NCBI GenBank assembly: GCA_001767195.1
Contig: MEKU01000005.1
Location: forward strand, 48,733-92,980
Length of the DNA stretch: 44,248 bases
Direction: 5' to 3'
Source of the DNA: Acidobacteria bacterium RIFCSPLOWO2_02_FULL_67_21
Lineage (GTDB): Bacteria > Acidobacteriota > Vicinamibacteria > Vicinamibacterales > UBA2999
Part shown: in pieces, positions 16,281-25,098 of the stretch
Layout: every line of letters begins with the position of its first letter
Position numbering within the stretch: the stretch's first letter is position 1
The notes under the pieces: model-generated
Databases searched by the model: none
What the model saw: only the letters and a program-made list of their open reading frames with translations
What the model was told of the DNA's origin: nothing
Position numbers and translations under genes: made by a program

Positions 16281-18548
16281 TCAGCGGCCGCGCCGCCTGC
16301 CGCCCCGTTTTCCTGCGGCGCGCTCGCGGCGGCCGGGGTGCTGCGCCCGCCGCTCCTGCTTCGGCCGCACTTTGCTTCTCACCGGCCCTCTGGGCCGCTC
16401 CTCCCGGCGCATCTCCTCGAGAATCTCCACCAGACCCAGGTCGACCTGCCGCCGTTCCATGTCGACCTTGACGACCTGCACGAGCACCTTGTCTCCCAGC
16501 CGGTAGACCCGTCGCGTGTTCTCGCCCCGCAGCAGGTGCTGCTGCTCCACGAACCGGTAGTAGTCGTCCGCCATGCTGGAGATGTGGACGAGCCCCTCGA
16601 CGAAGTGCTCGATCAGCTCCACGAACAGCCCGTACGGCGCCACGCCCGTGACATAGCCGTGGAACTCGTCGCCGACCTTGTCGGCCATGAAGCGCACCTT
16701 CTTCCACTGCAGCAGCTCGCGCTCCGCTTCATCCGCGCGCCGCTCCATCTCCGAGGTGTGCCGCGCGACGTCCGGCAGCTCCTCGTCGAGCTCCTGGCGC
16801 CGCTCGTCGGTGATGCCTCCGTGCCGCAGCTCGCGCAGCATGCGGTGCACCACGAGGTCGGGATACCGCCGGATTGGCGACGTGAAGTGCGTGTAGTGCT
16901 CCGCCGCCAGGCCGAAGTGGCCGAGCGGCGCGGCGTCATAGCGGGCCTTCTGCATCGTGCGAAGCATGAGCGCGGCAATCGGGCGCTCGACGGGTGTCCC
17001 GCGAATCCGGTCGATCAGCTTCTGGAAGTGCTTCGGCCGGACGGCATGCCCCTCGGCGGTCAGGCTGTAGCCGAGCGTGGTGATGAAGGCCTCGAAGTCC
17101 TCCACCTTCTTCGCATCGGGCGGCTCATGGACGCGGTGCAGCGCCGGCGTCCCGTTCGTCACCAGATGGCGCGCGACCGTCTCGTTGGCGAGCAGCATGA
17201 ACTCCTCGATGATCCGGTGCGCCACGTTCCGCTCGGACGGGATGATCGCCTCGATCTCGCCCAGCTCTGAGAGCACCACTTCCGTCTCAGGCAGATCGAA
17301 GTCGACCGATCCGCGCCGCCGCCGCCTCGCATGCAGAATCTCGAACAGCTCGTGCATCGTCTCGAAGATCGGCACGAGCTCGATGTGCCTGGCCATCGTG
17401 TCGGAGTCGCGATCGGTCAGCATCGCGTTGACGTCCGTGTACGTCATGCGCGCGGCGCTGTTGATCACGCCGTCGTGCATCTCGTACCGCACGACGCCGC
17501 CCCGGCGATCGACTTCCATGAGGCACGACTGCACCAGCCGATCGACCCTGGGATTCAGGCTGCACAGGCCGGTGGCGAGCTCGGCGGGGAACATGTGCAC
17601 GGCGCGCTCCGGAAAGTACACGGACGTGGCGCGCTCGTACGCCTCTTCGTCGAGCACGCTCCCCTCGCGCACGTAGTGCGAGACGTCGGCGATGTGCACG
17701 CCCAGCCAGTAATGGCCGTTCGGCAGCCGCTCGATCGTGATCGCATCGTCGAAATCGCGTGCGTGCTCGCCGTCGATCGTGACCGTCGTGCGCGTTCGGA
17801 AGTCGGTGCGGCCGCGCAGGTCGCGCTCCCTGACCTCGGCGCCGATGCGGCGGGCCTCGGCCACCGCCTCCTCGGAATGCTCGTCCGGAATCTGGTGTTT
17901 GCGGATGATGATCTGCGTGTCGACGCCGGGCTCGTCGATGCGTCCCAGCACTTCGACGACGCGCCCCGCCGGGCCCCGCGTGGCGGTCGGCCACCGCGTG
18001 ATCTCGACGAGCACCATGGCGCCTGGCTCCGCTGCGCTCCGCTCGCCCGCCGGGACCTGGATGTCGGTGAGGACCCGCCGGTCGAACGGGACCACGTAGC
18101 CGGGCCCCTGCGCATCGATCTCGAAGCGTCCGACGACGGTCTCCTGGCTGCGCTGCAGGATCCGGATGATGCGTCCCTCGGGCCCGCGGCCCGACCGCGA
18201 CTCCACGCGTGCGATCACGCGGTCCCCGTGCATCGCCTCCTTCAGGTTCGCGGCCGCGATGTACACGTCCTGGCCGTCGGGCCCGGCATGTTCGGCCACC
18301 ACGAACCCGAAACCGCCCGGGTTGGTCTGCAGCCGCCCGACCACCACGTCCATCTTCTCGGCAAGCCCGAACCGGTTGCCGCGAATCTGCAGCAGCGCGC
18401 CGTCGGTGACGAGCGTCTTCAGCTGTCGTGTAAAGGCGGCCCGTTCCTCACGCGGAATCCGAAGCAGCTGCACCAGCTCCCGCGCGGTGGCGGGATGATG
18501 CACTTTGTCGCGAATGAGATCGAGCAATTCGTTTTGAGAAGTCATCAC
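16281..18548 (-). CDS. rnr: Ribonuclease R
   Basis: Processive 3'-5' exoribonuclease of the RNase II/R family, 755 residues. Seen in order: an N-terminal winged helix (about 3-62), two cold-shock OB domains (about 65-235), the RNB catalytic domain (about 245-575), an S1 domain (about 625-705) and an Arg/Lys-rich tail (about 715-755). The catalytic aspartates are in HARDFDDAITIE (D265, D267, D268). YTHFTSPIRRYPDLVVHR is the signature near the end of the RNB domain. The basic tail and winged helix favour RNase R over RNase II. ATG codons at 18548 and 18545 are both usable. The leader is a tandem GGTAG-rich repeat shared with the 3' end of the glycerate kinase gene, 15 bases upstream. Confidence 0.96.
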   Translation of the reverse strand: MMTSQNELLDLIRDKVHHPATARELVQLLRIPREERAAFTRQLKTLVTDGALLQIRGNRFGLAEKMDVVVGRLQTNPGGFGFVVAEHAGPDGQDVYIAAANLKEAMHGDRVIARVESRSGRGPEGRIIRILQRSQETVVGRFEIDAQGPGYVVPFDRRVLTDIQVPAGERSAAEPGAMVLVEITRWPTATRGPAGRVVEVLGRIDEPGVDTQIIIRKHQIPDEHSEEAVAEARRIGAEVRERDLRGRTDFRTRTTVTIDGEHARDFDDAITIERLPNGHYWLGVHIADVSHYVREGSVLDEEAYERATSVYFPERAVHMFPAELATGLCSLNPRVDRLVQSCLMEVDRRGGVVRYEMHDGVINSAARMTYTDVNAMLTDRDSDTMARHIELVPIFETMHELFEILHARRRRRGSVDFDLPETEVVLSELGEIEAIIPSERNVAHRIIEEFMLLANETVARHLVTNGTPALHRVHEPPDAKKVEDFEAFITTLGYSLTAEGHAVRPKHFQKLIDRIRGTPVERPIAALMLRTMQKARYDAAPLGHFGLAAEHYTHFTSPIRRYPDLVVHRMLRELRHGGITDERRQELDEELPDVARHTSEMERRADEAERELLQWKKVRFMADKVGDEFHGYVTGVAPYGLFVELIEHFVEGLVHISSMADDYYRFVEQQHLLRGENTRRVYRLGDKVLVQVVKVDMERRQVDLGLVEILEEMRREERPRGPVRSKVRPKQERRAQHPGRRERAAGKRGGRRRGR

Positions 18549-18549
18549 A

Positions 18550-18577
18550 CTACCAACTACCGACTACCAACTACCGA
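18550..18577. repeat. Tandem 14-base repeat spanning the gck stop and rnr leader
   Basis: Two perfect copies (18550-18563, 18564-18577) of CTACCAACTACCGA. On the coding strand each copy supplies two GGTAG units. The first TAG is the glycerate kinase stop, so its last residues (GSW) come from repeat DNA. The second copy ends directly before the RNase R start and offers GGTAG as its ribosome-binding sequence. Confidence 0.85.
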
Positions 18578-19856
18578 CGAGTATGACCTGCAGGTCGCCG
18601 ACATTCGTGCCGGTCGGCCCGGTACGGATCAGATCCTCGAGCCGCTCGAAGAAGAGATAGCTGTTGTGCTCGGCGAGGTACCGCTCAGGCGGCCCGATGC
18701 CGGCGGCAGCAGCGCGGGCCAGCGTGGTGCTGTCGACGATCGCGCCGGCCGCATCGGTGGGGCCGTCGATCCCATCCGTGCCCACGCTGGCCGCGGCGGC
18801 CGGCACGCCGAGGGCCTCAAGCCCGCGAGCCAGCGCAAGCGCGCACTCCTGGTTCCGCCCGCCCTTGCCGGTCCCGGTGGTTCGCACGGTCGTCTCACCG
18901 GCTGAAAGGATGCACAGCGGAACGACGGGTCCGCGGTTCGATGGATCATCGCCAAACCGCGGGACCCGCCCCACGTACTGAAGGAGGCGCCGGGCGGCCT
19001 CGCGCGCCTCGCCCGTGATCGGCTCGTCGACGAGGTGCACCGCGTAGCCGCGCGCGGCCGCGGCGGCGCCCGCCGCGCCGAGGGCGGTGCGTGCGCTTCC
19101 GATCACGCGCGCGGCCACACGCCCCAGTCGCGGGTCGCCCGGTTTGGGCGTCTCTTCAAGCTCGCCCGCGGCGCCACGCGCCAGCCGCCGGACGACCGCG
19201 TCGGGATATGCCGCACGTCCGCCGTACCGATCGAGCGCAGCCAGCGCCTCGCCAAATGTCGTGGGATCGGGCACGGCCGGCCCCGACCCGATCGCCGACA
19301 GGTCGTTACCGACGACATCTGAGAGCGCCAGCGTCAGGGTTGCCCCCGGGGACGCCGCCGCGAGCCAGCCCCCCTTGATCGCCGAGAGGTGCTTCCGGAC
19401 CGTGTTGAGATCGTGAATCTCGGCGCCGAGCGACAGCAGGTGCTGCGACGTCCGCTGCTTGTCGGCGAGCGTCAGCCCGTCGGCCGGAAGTGCCACGATC
19501 GAGGACGCGCCGCCGGAGAGCAGGAGCACGAGCAGATCGCCATCCGCGCCGGCGCGGGCCACGTCGAGCAGACGCTGTGCGGCACGCATGCTCCGCCCGT
19601 CAGGCACGGGGTGCGCGGTGGTGTGCCACTCCACCCCCGGCAGCGGCGCGGCAGGCGGGTCGGCCGACACGCCAACCGCGCGGCGGACGGAGACGGCCGA
19701 TCCCTCCAGAAACGCCCGGAGCATCGGCGCCGCCGCCTTGCCGGCGGCCACGACGTCAACCGCAGCCGCCGTCCGTAGCGCCGCGTTCACGTCGGGCGCG
19801 GCGAGCGCCCGACGCGCGAGCACACCGGCATCGACAGCGTCCAGCGCCGTACGCAC
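18564..19856 (-). CDS. Glycerate 2-kinase (MOFRL/DUF4147 family)
   Basis: Phosphorylates D-glycerate to 2-phosphoglycerate; the family also contains proteins once called hydroxypyruvate reductase (TtuD). The 430-residue protein has the N-terminal domain motifs VVAAGKAAAPML (about 35-46), HPVPDGRS, VLLLSGGASSIVALP (about 109-123) and LSAIKGGWLA. The C-terminal MOFRL domain has LSAGETTV (about 319) and GKGGRNQECALALA (about 333). The stretch at about residues 297-311 is encoded by a palindromic element (18926-18968) and looks like an insertion in a surface loop. GTG 19856 is used as the start, although the frame continues upstream, where family-like residues (LREDLAALV) suggest a rare start such as CTG 19901. 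The C-terminus runs into a tandem repeat. Confidence 0.9.
   Translation of the reverse strand: MRTALDAVDAGVLARRALAAPDVNAALRTAAAVDVVAAGKAAAPMLRAFLEGSAVSVRRAVGVSADPPAAPLPGVEWHTTAHPVPDGRSMRAAQRLLDVARAGADGDLLVLLLSGGASSIVALPADGLTLADKQRTSQHLLSLGAEIHDLNTVRKHLSAIKGGWLAAASPGATLTLALSDVVGNDLSAIGSGPAVPDPTTFGEALAALDRYGGRAAYPDAVVRRLARGAAGELEETPKPGDPRLGRVAARVIGSARTALGAAGAAAAARGYAVHLVDEPITGEAREAARRLLQYVGRVPRFGDDPSNRGPVVPLCILSAGETTVRTTGTGKGGRNQECALALARGLEALGVPAAAASVGTDGIDGPTDAAGAIVDSTTLARAAAAGIGPPERYLAEHNSYLFFERLEDLIRTGPTGTNVGDLQVILVGSW
18926..18968. repeat. Palindromic element inside the glycerate kinase coding region
   Basis: Inverted ends CGGGTCC (18926-18932) and GGACCCG (18962-18968) enclose further pairing, GCGGTT with AACCGC, around a loop at 18939-18954. 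It is translated in frame as part of GRVPRFGDDPSNRGP. The ends match the family at 12711-12803. Confidence 0.7.
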
Positions 19857-19897
19857 GAGGGCGGCGAGATCTTCGCGGAGCGTATTGAGGGAACGTG

Positions 19898-20209
19898 TCA
19901 GTGAATCTGTCGAGGGTCGGACCAGGCGGAAAGGCGGGCAACCGTGTCGAACTGGCGGAGGAGATGGCTGACCACCTTATCCGCCTCCGGGGTGGCGCAC
20001 AGTCGATCGATCTGCGCCATCACCCTCGTCAGCGCCCTTTCCATCTCGGTGATCGTGCGCTCCGAATAGTACTCGCGCTGCGCATCGAGGCAGCGCTGGC
20101 ACTTGATGAACTCTTCGCGATAGAAATTGGAAAGGGAATGCAGCACCGGTTCAGGCTGTGGACGAGAGTCGGTCAGGAAACGCGCGACCCGGTTCCGTGG
20201 CACCGCCAT
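19898..20209 (-). CDS. Small conserved-looking protein with a CxxC motif, unknown
   Basis: A 103-residue protein that is not recognised. It is probably cytoplasmic, mostly helical and charged, with a single CxxC pair in EFIKCQRCLDAQREYYSE (about 35-52) that could bind metal or be redox active. The central part (TITEMERALTRVMAQIDRL) has amphipathic helix character. It lies between ftsX and the glycerate kinase gene on the same strand. Its stop overlaps a CTG that may be the real kinase start, suggesting coupling. The start at 20209 gives MAVPRNRVARFLT. Codon use resembles the neighbours, and there is no competing frame of similar quality, so a real gene is likely. Confidence 0.62.
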   Translation of the reverse strand: MAVPRNRVARFLTDSRPQPEPVLHSLSNFYREEFIKCQRCLDAQREYYSERTITEMERALTRVMAQIDRLCATPEADKVVSHLLRQFDTVARLSAWSDPRQIH

Positions 20210-20243
20210 GATGTAGTTTCCTCAAGTCTAGCGAGCGCCCGCA

Positions 20244-20260
20244 GGGCTGTCAAACAGCCC
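20244..20260. other. Perfect seven-base hairpin after ftsX
   Basis: GGGCTGT, three-base loop, ACAGCCC, placed eight bases after the ftsX stop in transcript order. There is no following T-run, so it is not a standard intrinsic terminator; it may protect the 3' end of the ftsEX message. Confidence 0.35.
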
Positions 20261-20268
20261 CCGGGGAC

Positions 20269-21156
20269 CTACACGGCATGCCTCGAGGCCGCAAACCCGC
20301 CGGCGCCGCCGACGACCATGCCTCCGGCGACCAGCGCCGTGCTCAGCTGAACCGGGAGAAACTGCAGCGACCGGTCTTCGAGCATCATCGCCAGGCCGGC
20401 TCCCCACCAGAGATTGACGGCCGCAAAGCCCAGCCACAGCGCCCCGAGGGCCATCAGCGCCCCACAGCCCCCCTGCAGCACGCCTTCGGCGACGAACGGC
20501 CCCCGGATGAAGGCGATCGGCGACCCCACGAGCTGCATGATCTCCAGCTCGTCGCGCCGCGCGTTCAGCCCCAGGCGGACGACGCTCGCGACGGTGACGG
20601 CCGCCGCCAGCGCGAGCACCAGCGACAGCGCCAGGCCGGCCCCCCGGACGGCCGCCAGGCCCGACGAGAGCCGCGCGAGCCACTCACGGTCGTACCGGAC
20701 GTCGGCGACGCCGGGCAGCGCCGCCACGCGCTGCACCAGCGCGATCGCCCGTCCGTCGGCTTCCGCCTCGGGGCGGACGCGCACCTCGAGCGAGGCCGGA
20801 AACGGATTGTCCTCGAACCCCTCGGCCAGCGACGCCAGCTCGGTGAACTCGCGACGGAAGCGCGCCAGCGCCTCCCCCTTCGAGACGTACTGGCGCTGCT
20901 CCATCACGCCGCTCCGATCGATCGTCGCCTCGATCTCGCCGCGCTGCTCCGACGAGGCATCGTCGCGAAGGAACACGGAGAACTCGGCGGCCGACGACCA
21001 CTCGGCCAGGAGGCGCTCGACGTTCCAGGTGACCAGCAGCAGGATCCCGAGCGCGATCATCGCCAGCGTGATGGCGAGGATCGCAAACGCGCCGGATCCG
21101 CGGCTGCGCCAGAGACTCGCCCACCCCTCGCGCAGCGCGTAGTCGAGCGCTCTCAT
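20269..21156 (-). CDS. ftsX: Cell division protein FtsX
   Basis: Membrane partner of FtsE in the divisome, which relays ATP hydrolysis to activation of cell-wall hydrolases. The product has 295 residues and four membrane segments: one near the N-terminus (about 23-45), a large extracytoplasmic domain (about 48-165), then three (about 172-195, 218-242, 270-290). The second cytoplasmic stretch GLNARRDELEIMQLVGSP is the FtsX signature. The N-terminal LREGWASLWRSRGSGAFAIL is also typical. The start at 21156 overlaps the ftsE stop as ATGA, so translation is coupled. Confidence 0.94.
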   Translation of the reverse strand: MRALDYALREGWASLWRSRGSGAFAILAITLAMIALGILLLVTWNVERLLAEWSSAAEFSVFLRDDASSEQRGEIEATIDRSGVMEQRQYVSKGEALARFRREFTELASLAEGFEDNPFPASLEVRVRPEAEADGRAIALVQRVAALPGVADVRYDREWLARLSSGLAAVRGAGLALSLVLALAAAVTVASVVRLGLNARRDELEIMQLVGSPIAFIRGPFVAEGVLQGGCGALMALGALWLGFAAVNLWWGAGLAMMLEDRSLQFLPVQLSTALVAGGMVVGGAGGFAASRHAV

Positions 21157-21812
21157 GCCACCTCCACGACGCGCCCCTGATCGAGCGTGATCGTGCGCCG
21201 CCCGACCAGCCGGATCAGCTCGCGGTCGTGCGTCGCGACGAGCACCGTGGTGCCGCCGGAGTTGATCTCGCGCAGCAGGTTCATGATTTCAAGGGACAGA
21301 TCGGGGTCGAGGTTGCCCGTCGGCTCGTCGGCGAGCAGCAGCACCGGCTCGCTGGCGACCGCCCGCGCGATCGCGACGCGCTGCTGCTCGCCGCCGGACA
21401 GGTCGTGCGGATACGCGCTCATCCGGTGCTGCAGGCCGACCCACTTGAGCACCTGGAACGCCTTGCGCCGCTGCTGCGCCACTGGCACGCCGAGCACCTC
21501 CGGCACGAAGGAGATGTTCTGGAGCACCGTCCGGTTCGGGATCAGCTTGAAATCCTGAAAGACGAAGCCGATACCGCGCCGGTACTCCTGGATCTCGCGG
21601 CGCGACAGCTTCGACAGATCGTGCCCGTTGACGACAATGTCGCCTTCGCTGGGCCGCTCCTGGAGCAGCAGAAGACGGAGGAAGGTGGATTTGCCGGCGC
21701 CGCTCGGGCCGGTCAGGAACACGAACTCGCCCTTGGCAACCGTGATCGTCAAGTCGCGCAGGGCGTGCAAGCCCCGGCTGTATAACTTCGAGAGATGATG
21801 CGTCTCGATCAC
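21153..21812 (-). CDS. ftsE: Cell division ATP-binding protein FtsE
   Basis: ATPase of the FtsEX complex, 219 residues, full length. Walker A GPSGAGKST is at 35-43, the Q-loop at GFVFQDFKLIPN (about 82-93), the ABC signature DLSGGEQQRVAIARA near 137-151, Walker B LLLADEPTGNLDP near 158-170, and the switch histidine in VATHDRELI near 192-200. HDLSKLSRREIQEYRRGIG is a region well conserved in FtsE. It overlaps ftsX by four bases and lies 66 bases after gatB on the same strand. The gap before it holds no clear terminator, so it may be co-transcribed with gatB. Confidence 0.95.
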   Translation of the reverse strand: MIETHHLSKLYSRGLHALRDLTITVAKGEFVFLTGPSGAGKSTFLRLLLLQERPSEGDIVVNGHDLSKLSRREIQEYRRGIGFVFQDFKLIPNRTVLQNISFVPEVLGVPVAQQRRKAFQVLKWVGLQHRMSAYPHDLSGGEQQRVAIARAVASEPVLLLADEPTGNLDPDLSLEIMNLLREINSGGTTVLVATHDRELIRLVGRRTITLDQGRVVEVA

Positions 21813-21878
21813 GCTGCCTGTGCACCCGGGCGACGCTGTCGGTGGATACCTCAGTATACCCGGGTCGCCGCCGGGTAG

Positions 21879-23315
21879 CTAGGTCGCCAACTCGTCTTTG
21901 AGCACCTGATTGACGAGCTTCGGGTTGGCTTTGCCGCCGCTGCTCTTCATCACCTGACCGACGAGGAACCCGAAGGTCTGCATCCGGCCGGCGCGGTACT
22001 GCGCGACGGCGTCCGCGTTGGCCGCCATCACGCTGCGGACGATCGCGCGAAGCGCCGATTCGTCGTCGATCTGCGCCAGCCCTTCGGCGGCCACGATCTC
22101 ATCGGCCGATCGGCCCGAGTCGTACATCGTCGCGAAGACGTCCTTGGCGATGGAGCTGCTGAGCGTCCCCTTCTCCACGAGCCGGATCAACCCCCCCAGG
22201 GCCGCCGGGGAGAGCGGCACGTCGCCGATCGCCACGCCGCGCTCCTTGAGCGTGCGGAGCAGCTCACCCATCACCCAGTTGCTGGCCGCCTTCGGGCTGC
22301 CGGCCGCCGCCGCCGTCTGCTCGAAATAGTCGGCGAGCGCGGCCGACTGGGTCAGGACGCCGGCGTCATACTCCGGCAGGCCGTACGCGGCCACAAACCG
22401 CCGGCGCCGCGCCTCCGGCAGCTCCGGCATCGTCCGGCGTACGGCCTCGATGCGCGCCTCGTCCACGACGACGGGCGGCAGGTCGGGCTCGGGGAAGTAC
22501 CGGTAGTCGTGCGCCTCTTCCTTCGACCGCATCGAATACGTGCGTCCGGCGGACGAATCCCAGAGCCTCGTTTCCTGAAGCACGCGGCCGCCGCCCTCCA
22601 GGACGTCAATCTGCCGGTCGATCTCGTACTCCAGCGCCTTCTGGACATAGCGAAACGAGTTGACGTTCTTGACTTCAGCTTTCACGCCGAACGCGGATTG
22701 CCCCGTGGGACGGACCGACACGTTGGCGTCGCACCGGAGGCTGCCCTCCTCCATGTTCCCGTCGTTGACGCCGATCCAGACGAGGATGTCGCGGAGCCGC
22801 TCGAAGAACTCCGCCGCCTCCGCGGCCGACCGCATGTCGGGCTCGGTCACGATCTCGATGAGCGGCACCCCGCTGCGGTTGTAGTCGACGTAGGTGCGAC
22901 GATCCGAGTCGGGAAAGCCTTCATGCAGCGACTTGCCCGCGTCCTCTTCGAGGTGAATGCGCGTCAGGCCGACCCGCTTCCTGCCTCCTGCAGCAATCTC
23001 GAGGGAGCCGCCGAGCGCGAGCGGCCGTTCGTACTGGGAGATCTGGTAGCCCTTGGGCAGGTCCGGGTAGAAGTAGTTCTTCCTCGCGAAGATCGACTCC
23101 CGCTGAATGCCGCAGCCAACGGCCAGCGCCGCCTTCACCGCGTAATCAACGGCTCGCCGGTTGAGCACCGGGAGCGCGCCCGGCAGCCCGAGGCAGACGG
23201 GACAGACCTGCGAGTTGGGCGGAGCGCCGAACGCGGTGCTGCAGCCGCAGAAGATCTTGGTGTGGGTTCGGAGCTGTGCGTGGATCTCGAGGCCGATGAC
23301 GGGCTCGTATTTCAT
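21879..23315 (-). CDS. gatB: Aspartyl/glutamyl-tRNA amidotransferase subunit B
   Basis: The tRNA-binding and kinase subunit of GatCAB, which converts Glu-tRNA(Gln) or Asp-tRNA(Asn) to the amide forms. From ATG 23315 the product has 478 residues, the usual length, and starts [15 protein letters not shown] as the family does; the longer open frame to 23555 is not family-like. Zinc-binding cysteines are seen in [11 protein letters not shown] and [43 protein letters not shown] and [17 protein letters not shown] are further signatures. The C-terminal YqeY-like domain ends [17 protein letters not shown]. gatA and gatC are not present. The Shine-Dalgarno GGGA lies in a repeat arm that can be paired (see 23318-23383). 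Confidence 0.97.
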   Translation of the reverse strand: MKYEPVIGLEIHAQLRTHTKIFCGCSTAFGAPPNSQVCPVCLGLPGALPVLNRRAVDYAVKAALAVGCGIQRESIFARKNYFYPDLPKGYQISQYERPLALGGSLEIAAGGRKRVGLTRIHLEEDAGKSLHEGFPDSDRRTYVDYNRSGVPLIEIVTEPDMRSAAEAAEFFERLRDILVWIGVNDGNMEEGSLRCDANVSVRPTGQSAFGVKAEVKNVNSFRYVQKALEYEIDRQIDVLEGGGRVLQETRLWDSSAGRTYSMRSKEEAHDYRYFPEPDLPPVVVDEARIEAVRRTMPELPEARRRRFVAAYGLPEYDAGVLTQSAALADYFEQTAAAAGSPKAASNWVMGELLRTLKERGVAIGDVPLSPAALGGLIRLVEKGTLSSSIAKDVFATMYDSGRSADEIVAAEGLAQIDDESALRAIVRSVMAANADAVAQYRAGRMQTFGFLVGQVMKSSGGKANPKLVNQVLKDELAT

Positions 23316-23317
23316 AC

Positions 23318-23383
23318 AAATCCCAAGACCCAAATCTTGCACCAGTTGCACCTTTGGGATCTGGGGTTGGGGTGTTGGGATTT
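23318..23383. repeat. ATCCCAA word repeat that can hide the gatB ribosome-binding site
   Basis: Inverted arms 23318-23326 and 23375-23383 (AAATCCCAA and its complement) flank shorter copies of the same word (CCCAAATC, TTTGGGATC, GGGGTTGGGG). In the gatB transcript the 3' arm carries GGGA five bases from the ATG, so pairing with the upstream arm would cover it. Confidence 0.75.
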
Positions 23384-23389
23384 TCGCCG

Positions 23390-24988
23390 CTAGGCCCTGG
23401 GGCCTGCGTCCCTGATCGCCGGGGCCACGTCCGCCTCGAACTGCCTGAAGTTCTCGACGAACATCCGGGCAAGCGTCGCCGCCTGCGCATCGTAGGCCTG
23501 ACGGTCCGCCCAGGTCGTCCGAGTGTCGAGCACGCCCGCGGGCACGTCGGGGCACTCGGCCGGGACGTCGACGTTGAAGATCGGATGCGGCTGGTAGCGC
23601 ACGCCGTCGAGCCTGCCCGCCAGTGCCGCGGCAATCATCGCGCGGGTGTGCGCAATCTTCATGCGCGAGCCGACGCCGTACGGCCCGCCCGTCCAGCCGG
23701 TATTCACCAGCCAGACCCTGGCGTCGTGCCGGGCGATCTTCTCGCCGAGCATGCGGGCATACACATTCGGGCTCAGCGGCAGGAACGGCGCGCCGAAACA
23801 GGTGCTGAACACGGCCTTCGGCTCCGTCACGCCCTTCTCCGTTCCGGCGACCCGCGCCGTGTAGCCGGACAGGAAGTGATACATGGCCCGATCAGGGGTC
23901 AGCCGGGCAATCGGCGGCAGCACGCCGTAGGCGTCTGCCGTGAGCATCACGATGTTGTGGGGATGCCCCGCCTGACCCGACGGAATGGCGTTGTCGATGA
24001 AGGACAGCGGATAGGAGCCCCGCGTGTTCTCCGTCAGCGACGCGTCGTCGAGATCGAGCGCGCGGCTGCCCGGGTCCATGACGACATTCTCCAGAATCGT
24101 GCCGAAGCGGCGCGTCGTCGCATAGATCAGGGGCTCGGCTTCCTCCGACAGCTTGATGACCTTGGCATAGCAGCCGCCCTCGAAGTTGAAGACGCCGCGA
24201 TCGCTCCACCCGTGCTCGTCGTCGCCGAGCAGGCGGCGCGCCGGGTCGCTCGAGAGCGTTGTCTTGCCGGTGCCGGACAGCCCGAAGAAGAGCGCGCTGG
24301 CGCCGTCATCGCCGACGTTGGCCGAGCAGTGCATCGGCAGCACGCCCTTGAGCGGAAGGATGTAGTTGAGAATCGTGAAGATCGACTTCTTGATCTCGCC
24401 GGCGTAGCTCGTCCCGCCGATCAGCACGAGCTGCCTGGCGAAGTGGACGTAGATGAAGCAGTCCGAGCGCGATCCGTGCTTCGCGGGATCCGCCTTGAAG
24501 CCGGGCGCGCCGATCACGGTGAACCCGGGCACATGGGCGGCGCGCCGGGCCGGGTCGTTCTCCGGGATGAACATGTTCCGGGCGAACAGGTTGTGCCACG
24601 CATACTCGTTGACGACCCGGATGGGCAGCCGGTACACGGGATCGGCGCCCGCCCAGGCGTCGAGAATGTACAGCTCCTTGTCCTGGAGGTACTTCACCAG
24701 ATCGCGGTGCAGCGCGTCGAAGGCGGCCTCGTCGATCGGCCGGTTGATGTCGCCCCAGTGAACGTGCGCGTCGCTCGAGGACTCGCGGACGATGAACTTG
24801 TCGTTGGGAGAGCGCCCCGTGTGCTGGCCGGTGCGGCAGACGAGCGGACCCTCGGCGGCGAGCTGCCCCTCCCGGCGCTGCACGGCGGCCTCGTACAGGG
24901 CCGCAGGGCTGAGGTTCCAATGAACGGGGCCGGACCGGAGGATGCCGACGGCTTCAAGACCGCGCGCGCGCTCGACTTCAAGGGCCAT
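23390..24988 (-). CDS. pckA: Phosphoenolpyruvate carboxykinase (ATP)
   Basis: Converts oxaloacetate and ATP to phosphoenolpyruvate, the entry step of gluconeogenesis. The 532-residue length and the motifs are those of the ATP-dependent form. [18 protein letters not shown] (about 52-69) binds substrate, [15 protein letters not shown] (about 195-209) and MHCSANVG lie by the metal site, and the kinase loop GLSGTGKTT is at about 236-244. LGDDEHGW and [14 protein letters not shown] follow, and ENTRGSYPL is a further signature. The first ATG that gives a normal N-terminus ([10 protein letters not shown]) is chosen; a TTG 14 codons upstream is also in frame, but the added residues are not family-like. 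No clear Shine-Dalgarno sequence precedes the ATG. Confidence 0.95.
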   Translation of the reverse strand: MALEVERARGLEAVGILRSGPVHWNLSPAALYEAAVQRREGQLAAEGPLVCRTGQHTGRSPNDKFIVRESSSDAHVHWGDINRPIDEAAFDALHRDLVKYLQDKELYILDAWAGADPVYRLPIRVVNEYAWHNLFARNMFIPENDPARRAAHVPGFTVIGAPGFKADPAKHGSRSDCFIYVHFARQLVLIGGTSYAGEIKKSIFTILNYILPLKGVLPMHCSANVGDDGASALFFGLSGTGKTTLSSDPARRLLGDDEHGWSDRGVFNFEGGCYAKVIKLSEEAEPLIYATTRRFGTILENVVMDPGSRALDLDDASLTENTRGSYPLSFIDNAIPSGQAGHPHNIVMLTADAYGVLPPIARLTPDRAMYHFLSGYTARVAGTEKGVTEPKAVFSTCFGAPFLPLSPNVYARMLGEKIARHDARVWLVNTGWTGGPYGVGSRMKIAHTRAMIAAALAGRLDGVRYQPHPIFNVDVPAECPDVPAGVLDTRTTWADRQAYDAQAATLARMFVENFRQFEADVAPAIRDAGPRA

Positions 24989-25098
24989 GAGGGGATTCGC
25001 ATGGTACCGGCCGGGTCCGATGCAAGTCAATCGTCTCGGAGCGAGGGGCTGAAGTATAGTAATGGGGCGGTAAACACGGCTCTACCGCCGCCGTATTC

